A stretch of 44,237 nt of DNA from Spirochaetota bacterium (GTDB lineage: Bacteria > Spirochaetota > Spirochaetia > SPDA01 > B32-G16): positions 1-44,237 of the forward strand of contig QNBH01000006.1 of assembly GCA_003645645.1 (NCBI GenBank), written 5' to 3'. The position numbers and the translations under genes are program-made. The notes beneath the pieces are model-generated. The model saw only the letters and a list, made by a program, of their open reading frames with translations. It did no database searches and was not told the origin of the DNA. Positions 35,932-42,009 of the stretch are shown one piece after another (position 1 is the first letter of the stretch; each line of letters starts with the position of its first letter).

Positions 35932-35967
35932 GATTAGCTCCGGACCGTCAAAGACCCGGAGCTAATC
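35932..35967 (-). promoter_or_regulatory. Strong stem-loop between TAXI and permease genes
   Basis: GATTAGCTCCGG (35932-35943) pairs perfectly with CCGGAGCTAATC (35956-35967) around a 12-nt loop that itself can pair GTC/GAC. No T-run follows on the minus strand, so it is more likely an mRNA-stabilising or attenuating element than a full terminator. Confidence 0.65.
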
Positions 35968-35989
35968 ATGATAGAGAACATTATTTTTT

Positions 35990-37033
35990 CTATTTTATCA
36001 ATCCAACTTCGCGATAATACTTTTCAGCTCCAGGGTGCAAAGGAACCGATGTATTGGGTGCATTTTCCCTGGTAAAATACTTTTGGAATCCCGGGTGGAG
36101 GGATTTCACCTCCTCGATCTTTTCCATTAAGACCTTCACAAACAGATAGGCGATGTTATCAGGCAGGGTGCTACTTGCACAGATCTGGGTGGAATGACCG
36201 ATTGTCTGGATATCCATGTCCATCCCTGTGTAAGTACCAGCGGGCACGAAACTGACACCAGAGCTCAAGGGTACCGTTCCCAGTTTTTCGGCGAAATGGT
36301 CAATGACTTTGTCTTCGATACTCATCAGAATCGACGGGCGGGAAATCGCCATTTCCGTTATTGCTGCACCCGGAAGCCCCAAGCATGCGAAGGCATAATC
36401 CACATGCCGATCCTTGTATATATTTACCATATCGCCATAGACAGCATAAGTCACTCTCCCGCCTGCTGCTTCGATCGACTCTAAGGAAAGTCCGTAGTAA
36501 TCCAGAAGCATCGTGGTCAGTGCATAATCGGATGTTCCTCTTGGCGATAAGGCCACCTTGATTTTTTCTCCGTTCTTTATTTTCTGAACAAACTGCTCGA
36601 AAGTCGTAACACCTGTCGATTTTGCAGCAAGGTAATGATAGAAATCCACCGAGAAATTTCCGGCAAGGCCATAGAAATTATCATATTTCCGGTCGAAAAG
36701 CGCTTTAAGGCCTGTGTATGCGGCCTTGTCTACATAGCTGACTCCCCAGCCAATATCATCCTGACCTTCCGACAACTTTAACGGGTTAGCGAGACCTCCG
36801 CCTGGAATTACCTTGATTGTCAAATTTGGTTCGACCTCATTAATGATTCTAGCCATGCCTCCTGCTGTCGTGTACCATCCACCGCCCATACCCCCAGCCG
36901 TCCAGGTCAGCGTGATCGGTTTGATCGTATCCACCGGCTCTACCTTAGCCGATTCCGTCTGTCCACCTGCGAACAACATTCCGGCTATTATAAACATTAC
37001 AAAAACCAGAATGCTTCTCCATAACTTCTTCAT
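35990..37033 (-). CDS. TAXI family TRAP transporter solute-binding protein
   Basis: 347 residues. The N-terminus is a signal peptide (KKLWRSILVFVMFIIAGMLF) ending FAGGQTES without a cysteine, so it should be a soluble periplasmic protein; this ending is common in spirochaete binding proteins. The mature part begins with LTWTAGGMGGGWYTTAGGMA and continues IKVIPGGGLANPL, the ligand-binding loops of the TAXI family. It captures the substrate for the fused permease. AAGGAGG lies 5 bases before the ATG. A consensus promoter with an overlapping operator lies directly upstream, so it can be transcribed apart from dapA. The ligand is unknown. Confidence 0.9.
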   Translation of the reverse strand: MKKLWRSILVFVMFIIAGMLFAGGQTESAKVEPVDTIKPITLTWTAGGMGGGWYTTAGGMARIINEVEPNLTIKVIPGGGLANPLKLSEGQDDIGWGVSYVDKAAYTGLKALFDRKYDNFYGLAGNFSVDFYHYLAAKSTGVTTFEQFVQKIKNGEKIKVALSPRGTSDYALTTMLLDYYGLSLESIEAAGGRVTYAVYGDMVNIYKDRHVDYAFACLGLPGAAITEMAISRPSILMSIEDKVIDHFAEKLGTVPLSSGVSFVPAGTYTGMDMDIQTIGHSTQICASSTLPDNIAYLFVKVLMEKIEEVKSLHPGFQKYFTRENAPNTSVPLHPGAEKYYREVGLIK

Positions 37034-37055
37034 AAAACCCTCCTTGCATTACATT

Positions 37056-37073
37056 ACCAAACAACTGTTTGGT
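37056..37073. promoter_or_regulatory. Palindrome in the TAXI gene leader
   Basis: ACCAAACA-AC-TGTTTGGT, 8-bp perfect arms, between the operator at 37083-37101 and the ribosome site. It could be a second operator for another regulator or an mRNA hairpin near the ribosome site. Confidence 0.5.
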
Positions 37074-37082
37074 TTATAGCTA

Positions 37083-37101
37083 CTACTCATCTTATGAGTA
37101 G
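37083..37101. promoter_or_regulatory. Operator of the island regulator, TAXI promoter
   Basis: CTACTCAT-CTT-ATGAGTAG, perfect 8-bp arms around a 3-base centre. It lies immediately downstream of the -10 box at 37109-37114, over the expected transcription start. The same sequence recurs at 38103-38123 in the same relation to the dapA promoter, which argues for a shared repressor. Confidence 0.78.
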
Positions 37102-37108
37102 CTATTCT

Positions 37109-37136
37109 ATTATACCATACAACCTCTGTTTGTCAA
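37109..37136 (-). promoter_or_regulatory. Consensus sigma-70 promoter for the TAXI gene
   Basis: On the minus strand, TTGACA (37131-37136) and TATAAT (37109-37114), both perfect consensus, with a 16-base spacer. Confidence 0.85.
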
Positions 37137-37145
37137 GATTTTTTT

Positions 37146-38051
37146 TCAATTTTTTTCTCTGATTTTCTCCCTGCTTTCCGAAATATTTAACATGGTAAGG
37201 ACTCGTTCAATTTCCAGTCTATGCTCCGGGCTGATACGGCGAAGCGGAAGCCGATATGTATCGAGAATAAGACCCTTTAACGACATGGCGGCTTTAATGG
37301 GGATCGGGTTTGATTCCAGGAACAATGCTTTGAAAAACGGAAGCATCCGGTAGTGAAGCTTCCTCCCCTCCTCCCATCGAAAGGAAAGACATGCATCTAC
37401 CATATCCACTATCTCCTTCGGAAAAAGGTTGCTTGCCACAGATATTACACCTGATCCTCCGAGTGCAATGATGGGGAAGGATAGATTATCGTCTCCTGAG
37501 AGTATGTCAAACCCCTGTGGAACCTGTGCGAGCAAATCCATTATACCCTGAATATTGCCGCTAGCTGCCTTGACCGCGACGATCCTCGGATGTTTCGTAA
37601 GCTCAAGAATTGTATGGTTCTCAAGGGCTACTCCGGTTCGTCCAGGCACATCGTAGAGCACCATTGGTATGTCTACTGCATTCGCAATGGCAATAAAATG
37701 TTCGTAGAGTCCTTCCTGGGACGGCTTATTGTAGTACGGGACTACCTGTAATGTTGCATCCGCTCCCAAATCTTCAGCCACCTCTGCCTGACGTATCGCC
37801 TTTTCGGTGCAGTTAGCACCGGCCCCTGCGATAACCGGCACCCTTCCCGCAGTCTGTTCAACAACGATTCTAATGACATTAGATATTTCATTGGGACTAA
37901 GAGTCGGGCTTTCACCAGTCGTACCTATAGGTACAAGCCCGGCAATTCCTGAAGCTATCTGAAACTCGACAAGCTCCCTCATTTTATTTTCGTCAATTTC
38001 CTTAGATGCGGTAAAGGGAGTTACCAGGGCAGTATAAACTCCTCGATACAT
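37146..38051 (-). CDS. dapA: Dihydrodipicolinate synthase (4-hydroxy-tetrahydrodipicolinate synthase)
   Basis: 301 residues. All DHDPS active-site residues stand at the E. coli numbers: T44/T45 (PIGTTGES), Y107 (YYNKP), Y133 and R138 (YDVPGRTG) and Schiff-base K161 (VAVKAASGN). NPIPIKAAMSLKG is also kept. R138, which holds the aspartate-semialdehyde carboxylate, argues for true DHDPS and against a hydroxyproline-pathway deaminase of the same fold. The reaction condenses pyruvate with L-aspartate semialdehyde and can in principle run backwards. It is the first gene of the minus-strand island operon, has AAGGAGG before its ATG and its own promoter-operator, and diverges from the regulator gene. 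A housekeeping copy is probably present elsewhere. Confidence 0.9.
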   Translation of the reverse strand: MYRGVYTALVTPFTASKEIDENKMRELVEFQIASGIAGLVPIGTTGESPTLSPNEISNVIRIVVEQTAGRVPVIAGAGANCTEKAIRQAEVAEDLGADATLQVVPYYNKPSQEGLYEHFIAIANAVDIPMVLYDVPGRTGVALENHTILELTKHPRIVAVKAASGNIQGIMDLLAQVPQGFDILSGDDNLSFPIIALGGSGVISVASNLFPKEIVDMVDACLSFRWEEGRKLHYRMLPFFKALFLESNPIPIKAAMSLKGLILDTYRLPLRRISPEHRLEIERVLTMLNISESREKIREKN

Positions 38052-38102
38052 ACAGCCTCCTTCTTGAAAAATAGTTAAAAATATAGTATACTAATAAAAG
38101 TA

Positions 38103-38123
38103 ACTACTCATCTTAGGAGTAGT
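38103..38123. promoter_or_regulatory. Operator of the island regulator, dapA promoter
   Basis: ACTACTCAT-CTT-AGGAGTAGT, 9-bp arms with one mismatch and the same centre as the TAXI operator. It directly abuts the dapA -10 box. A further short perfect palindrome, TAGTATACTA, lies at 38084-38093 in the dapA leader. Confidence 0.78.
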
Positions 38124-38151
38124 AGTATAACATTGTAGCGCAGAAAGTCAA
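38124..38151 (-). promoter_or_regulatory. Promoter for dapA and the island operon
   Basis: On the minus strand, TTGACT (38146-38151) and TATACT (38124-38129) with a 16-base spacer, the same architecture as the TAXI promoter. Confidence 0.8.
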
Positions 38152-38241
38152 TAGATTTTTCTCCGTAGAGGAAGGATTTGTTCCAAAGAAGAGATTAAAT
38201 TGGTATTTCATATAAAACAGTCGCTAAGAAGGAGGATTAGT

Positions 38242-38982
38242 ATGAAGAATGAGCGCAGCTTGAAAATTCTGGAAATCGTTTCCCGTGCTGATAAGCCTGT
38301 AGGTTCATGGTATATCGCGAATAAACTCTCTGAGGTAGGGATCGAAGTCAGCTTTGCTACCATCGGCCGAGATCTCAATTCCCTCGAGCAGAAAGGATTT
38401 TTGAAAAAAAACGGTATCAAGGGGCGTACCATAACTCCCCTTGGGGTTGAGGCACTATTAAAAAGCAAAAAAAAGCAGAGTATTGAAGAACACAATACCA
38501 AACTCGTCAATTTAATAAACAGCAATGTTTTAAAAAATTTTTTAATGGTTTTAGAAGCTCGAAAAACCATAGAGATGACCACAGCACGTCTTGCCGCCCA
38601 AAACATCACTGACAATGAATTGAAAAAGCTTTCCGATATTCTCACAAAACAACAAAAGAGCTACATGCTGAATAAAAGCGCCGCTTTGGAAGATATAGAA
38701 TTCCATCGAACGATTGCCATAGCATCGAGAAACGAGGTTCTGTCTTCTCTGTACATGTTCATAGCTACGATGGGACAACAGTCTGAGCTTTTCGAACAGC
38801 TCTGGAGAAAGCTTCATAAACCCTACATGGGATACCATCAGTCAATCTACGAGTCGTTAAAGGAACACTCTCCGGAAAAGGCGGAAAAATATATGGAAGC
38901 ACACCTCAACCAGCTCTGTCGCGATGTGGAAAACTTCTGGCATGAGTTTAATGAAAACAAATCAATTTCAAATGATTCTTAG
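38242..38982 (+). CDS. Transcriptional regulator: RNase-R-type winged helix plus FCD ligand domain
   Basis: 246 residues from the ATG at 38242, which follows AAGGAGG by 6 bases; an upstream TTG at 38200 lacks one. Residues 1-72 (LKILEIVSRADKPVGSWYIA, then SFATIGRDLNSLEQKGFL and GRTITPLGVEAL) look like the winged helix found in NrpR and RNase R, not the GntR winged helix. Residues about 95-235 are an FCD domain with the D-H-H-H metal/ligand set D151, H155 (EDIEFHRTIA), H199 and H221. FCD domains sense small carboxylates and amino acids, so the operon substrate or a product is the likely effector. Divergent from dapA, it presumably binds the two operator palindromes. Confidence 0.82.
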   Translation: MKNERSLKILEIVSRADKPVGSWYIANKLSEVGIEVSFATIGRDLNSLEQKGFLKKNGIKGRTITPLGVEALLKSKKKQSIEEHNTKLVNLINSNVLKNFLMVLEARKTIEMTTARLAAQNITDNELKKLSDILTKQQKSYMLNKSAALEDIEFHRTIAIASRNEVLSSLYMFIATMGQQSELFEQLWRKLHKPYMGYHQSIYESLKEHSPEKAEKYMEAHLNQLCRDVENFWHEFNENKSISNDS

Positions 38983-39404
38983 AAATCCCAGATTTGTTTA
39001 GTGACGTTCAACGGTATGGTATTCCGGAATTTTCGAAATAGATTAAATATCTAATTAAATCAGAAAAAGTACTTGCCCTGGTGTCTTTCTTCTCTTTTTT
39101 CTTTTCTATATTATTTTTTCAAAATCTGGAAATGGAAATGGTAGCTTATGAAACTTAATTGACCCAATTTTTCAGGGATACCATGGATACATAAGCACAC
39201 CATAAGCCTTTGGCCTATTCCGCTTGTCTAAGGGAAAATCGAATGGCGTTAGAAAACTTCTGCTTTCCTCTTATCATTATATATGGCATGTCTATGGGCT
39301 CTTATTTATCCAGCTCTACCACCTTCCACTTATCCACTCCTGACACCTTGGCTTGGTTCTATTCTTAAACCCATGGGGAATTCCTATTTTGCCGGGTTTT
39401 TATC
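38983..39404. other. Gene-free stretch right of the regulator
   Basis: About 420 bases without a credible gene on either strand. It has a pyrimidine-rich tract (39085-39119) that could help terminate the regulator transcript and a small TTCCGGAA palindrome near 39024. The reverse strand of 39160-39390 gives short interrupted frames that I could not match to any family; a decayed mobile element is possible but unsupported. Confidence 0.4.
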
Positions 39405-39433
39405 TTGACTCCGCAAAAAAATAGTCATATTAT
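39405..39433 (+). promoter_or_regulatory. Promoter of the antitoxin-toxin pair
   Basis: TTGACT (39405-39410), 17-base spacer, TATTAT (39428-39433). The antitoxin ATG begins only 6 bases after the -10 box, so the transcript should start at or next to the start codon and be leaderless. Confidence 0.65.
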
Positions 39434-39439
39434 AGTTAC

Positions 39440-39682
39440 ATGGAGACTATTTCTGTATCTAAACTCAAGGCACACTTAAGTGCCGAATTAAAGAAGGTTA
39501 AAAAGGGTGTCCGGATTGTAGTAGTTGATCATAAACGGCCGGTTGCAGTTCTCTCCCCCTTTGAATCCGAGCCTCTCTTTTTGCAGGAAGCCTCAAAAAC
39601 GTACGAATACAGAGAACTCTCTCCTCTTACACACACCGATCCTCTTGTTAAGCTAAATGAGGAACGGGAAGATCGATGTTAG
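39440..39682 (+). CDS. Phd/YefM-type antitoxin
   Basis: 80 residues. METISVSKLKAHLSAELKKV and then VRIVVVDHKRPVAVLSPFE is the fold of the Phd/YefM family, whose N-terminus dimerises and binds the operon's own promoter. The C-terminal tail (LFLQEASKTYEYRELSPLTH) should wrap and neutralise the PIN toxin encoded next, with which it overlaps by 7 bases. No ribosome site lies before the ATG, consistent with a leaderless message. The last 123 bases before the final codons are duplicated at 29191-29313. Confidence 0.88.
   Translation: METISVSKLKAHLSAELKKVKKGVRIVVVDHKRPVAVLSPFESEPLFLQEASKTYEYRELSPLTHTDPLVKLNEEREDRC
39545..39667 (+). repeat. 123-bp direct repeat, right copy (island boundary)
   Basis: Same orientation and 119 of 123 bases identical to 29191-29313. 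It lies wholly inside the intact antitoxin gene. Recombination between the two copies would delete 10354 bases, exactly the catabolic operon and its regulator. Confidence 0.9.
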
Positions 39683-40098
39683 GTTACCTCGATTCCTCTG
39701 TAGCGTTACGTCGTATCCTGCTCGGAGAAGCAGCTATTTTTCAGGTGTTTAATTGTGAAAGCGTAGTGTCGAGTGAGCTTCTTGAAGTTGAGTGTCGCCG
39801 TGTTATTTATCGATATCGTATGGATGGGGATATAGATGATGAAGGCCTTATTCAGGCTTTCGAACGGCTGGAAATGATCCTCAAGGGAATATCGATACTG
39901 GCTCTTTCACGGACAATTAAAAAACGGGCAATGGGACCGTTTCCGGTAAGTATTAAAACTCTCGATGCACTACATCTTGCTTCCGCCCTTGTACTTGCCG
40001 AAAACCGGCAGGATGAGACAATCTTAATATTCTCACATGATGTTGCGATGAATCGCTGTGCAAGGGCACTCGGTTTCTCAACCCCTTTTTTGGAGTAG
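39676..40098 (+). CDS. vapC: PIN-domain toxin, VapC-like ribonuclease
   Basis: 140 residues. The PIN acidic residues are in place: D6 (GYLDSSVALRRIL), a Glu in ELLEVECRR (E34 or E37), D97 (KTLDALHLASAL) and D122 (FSHDVAMNRCARALGF). VapC toxins are magnesium-dependent endoribonucleases, often cutting tRNA or rRNA. The ATG overlaps the end of the antitoxin gene by 7 bases, with GGAACGGGAAG upstream, so the two are translationally coupled and toxin cannot be made without antitoxin message. The pair appears intact and functional. Confidence 0.88.
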   Translation: MLGYLDSSVALRRILLGEAAIFQVFNCESVVSSELLEVECRRVIYRYRMDGDIDDEGLIQAFERLEMILKGISILALSRTIKKRAMGPFPVSIKTLDALHLASALVLAENRQDETILIFSHDVAMNRCARALGFSTPFLE

Positions 40099-40351
40099 AT
40101 TATCCTCCTGCCGGCTTACGGCTAAGATCCTTAAGCTGTATCAACCCATCTCCCGACTGAGAAATAAACCAGCTTATCCAGTGCAGTCTTATTCGCTCAC
40201 ATCTACATCTCCAACCGTAGAAATGGCTGCAGATTCACATTTACTTTACAAGCTTGAGCGGAATCCTACGAAGTTTAAGAAAAAACCTTCTTGATAAACT
40301 AAGCTTATTGTTTATAATAGGATTATACAATTCCAAAGGGGATGATATTAT

Positions 40352-41626
40352 TTGCAAACGAAAACTATTACTATTATTTTTTGTGCACTTGCCCTGATCG
40401 GAAGCCTCTTTTCGATTATTCTCGAAACACCTGTTTTCATGTATCCCACGGCCTTTATGATTTTTGCTACTCTTCTTCTTCTGATTTTAAAAAAATCTCT
40501 TTTAGATGAAAAACGAGAAGAGGAGAAAGAAAGCAACCACAAAGATAGGGAAAATATAGAACTTAAAAAACAGATAGACAATTTAGAAGTAAGAATAGAG
40601 ACAATTGAGAAAGAAAAACTGGATTATCAGGAGAAGCTCCATAGTATTTTCAACAATTTTCAGCTTTTCAAGCATTCTTCTCCTGTAATGGAGAACTTAA
40701 GCCGTCTTGTAATCGATAAGTCGGAGGCCTCTGTAAATCAGACCACAGAGAGCATCTTCGCTATTGCAGAAACCAGCAAGGAAGTAGGAGAAAATATTCA
40801 GCAGATGCTCAATGAGCTTTCCAAGGGAGAGAAAAGCCTTACAGAGACGGTTAAAAAACTACTCGAAGAGGTAAAGCATCAGGAGCCACTCATAAAAGAC
40901 TATATTTCAATCAGTAAAAGCTACAACCAGGATATGAAGATAATCGAGCAAACTGTAAAAACGATAAACGAGTTTACAAGCACAATAACCGATCTCTCGG
41001 AAAGAACCGGCATTCTTGCAATCAACGCATCGATAGAAACTGCAAGAGGGGGCGAACGCGGAAAGGGATTCTCGGTAATAGCAGAAGAGGTACAGAAACT
41101 GGCAGCTCATTCAAAAGAGATTGCCACACAAATCAACCAGCGCATCCTCTTAACTGCCGAGAAGGTAGACGAATCTTTCGAAAAAAACTCAAATTATATA
41201 CAGAAATCAATATCAATGCTTGAAACTTCCAGGGATTCACTTAAGAGCATTTCTTCTTTACTGGATTCACAGGTAAATATGATCGTAGGATCGGTGGAAG
41301 AATCCAGAAAACTATCAGGCACTCTTACAGACAGGCTTAACAATTTAATTGTTTCATTTCAATATCAAGATATAACCAGGCGGGTGCTTGAACACATGCT
41401 GGAAATACTGGAAGAAATAAAGATGACCTGTAAGCTGATTTTTGATAAGATGGAAAAAGAGAGCCCGGTGGATTCTACTCGGTACAAAGAGCGAATAAAA
41501 GAGATAGCAGTAAAATACCTTACAGTAAGAGAGGAGTGGGATGTTCTGGGTATCGACTTCGACGAATACAGGGAAGCTGAAACTACCAGAAGGGTGGCTT
41601 TTAAGGGAGATGTTACTCTATTCTAA
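40352..41626 (+). CDS. Methyl-accepting chemotaxis-type signalling protein without ligand domain
   Basis: 424 residues. Two N-terminal membrane helices (about 6-24 and 29-47) with almost no periplasmic loop are followed by a charged coiled coil (50-100). The MCP signalling hairpin follows, with its tip in [20 protein letters not shown] and [14 protein letters not shown]. There is no HAMP or sensing domain. A later [17 protein letters not shown] segment is typical of short, McpS-like or regulatory members. The start is TTG with AAAGGGG about 11 bases upstream; no in-frame ATG is nearby. It is followed by receiver/Hpt/CheW sequences, so it probably belongs to one chemosensory cluster. Confidence 0.8.
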   Translation: MQTKTITIIFCALALIGSLFSIILETPVFMYPTAFMIFATLLLLILKKSLLDEKREEEKESNHKDRENIELKKQIDNLEVRIETIEKEKLDYQEKLHSIFNNFQLFKHSSPVMENLSRLVIDKSEASVNQTTESIFAIAETSKEVGENIQQMLNELSKGEKSLTETVKKLLEEVKHQEPLIKDYISISKSYNQDMKIIEQTVKTINEFTSTITDLSERTGILAINASIETARGGERGKGFSVIAEEVQKLAAHSKEIATQINQRILLTAEKVDESFEKNSNYIQKSISMLETSRDSLKSISSLLDSQVNMIVGSVEESRKLSGTLTDRLNNLIVSFQYQDITRRVLEHMLEILEEIKMTCKLIFDKMEKESPVDSTRYKERIKEIAVKYLTVREEWDVLGIDFDEYREAETTRRVAFKGDVTLF

Positions 41627-41673
41627 GAACTACACCCGGCTTAATTGCAACAATTTAATTCATGGGAGGCGAA

Positions 41674-42009
41674 ATGAGTAAAAAAGTTTTTTGTGTGGAT
41701 GATGCTCCTGCCATTCTCATGCTTCTGAAGAAGGCACTGCAACCGGAGGGATATTCGGTAGTTGAGGCAAAAAACGGTAAGGAGGCGCTGGAGAAACTCA
41801 ACAGAGAAGATATAAGCAGTGATATTTCGTTGTTCATTGTTGATGTAAATATTCCTGTCATGGATGGTTTTGAGTTCGTAAAAAACCTAAAGAGCAATGA
41901 GAACTTTAAGAGCAAACCGGTAATCTTTCTTACCACAGAGAGCTCAGCCCGAAAAAAAAGAAATGGTCAAGGAACTGGGAGTAAACAAATGGGTTGTAAA
42001 GCCCTTTGA
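41674..42009 (+). CDS. CheY-like receiver domain, reading frame broken by frameshift
   Basis: As written this frame encodes 111 residues. D9/D10 (VFCVDDAP), phosphoacceptor D57 (LFIVDVNIPVMDGFEF) and the TT of VIFLTTES are all present. After SSARKK the frame turns to RNGQGTGSKQMGCKAL and stops, losing the final helix and the conserved lysine. The missing end, EMVKELGVNKWVVKPFDPLS, is found in the +1 frame. Skipping one base in the A8 run 41952-41959 restores a complete receiver domain continuing into the Hpt protein. I chose the ATG at 41674 after GGGAGG; the ATG at 41662 lies before that site. Confidence 0.75.
   Translation: MSKKVFCVDDAPAILMLLKKALQPEGYSVVEAKNGKEALEKLNREDISSDISLFIVDVNIPVMDGFEFVKNLKSNENFKSKPVIFLTTESSARKKRNGQGTGSKQMGCKAL

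Noticed and set aside
37146-38051. Annotation as the hydroxyproline-pathway pyrroline-hydroxycarboxylate deaminase
   Set aside because: All true DHDPS residues including R138 are present, and no hydroxyproline epimerase is in the operon; kept only as an alternative in the findings.
39160-39390. Decayed transposase next to the toxin-antitoxin pair
   Set aside because: The interrupted reverse-strand frames show no transposase motif and no terminal inverted repeats.
40099-40351. A rho-independent terminator after the PIN toxin
   Set aside because: Only a 4-bp GCCG/CGGC stem without a T-run is seen, too weak to call.
41950-41962. Classical -1 programmed frameshift on A AAA AAG
   Set aside because: The frame of the downstream part requires +1 (or -2), not -1, so the canonical slippery-site mechanism does not fit.
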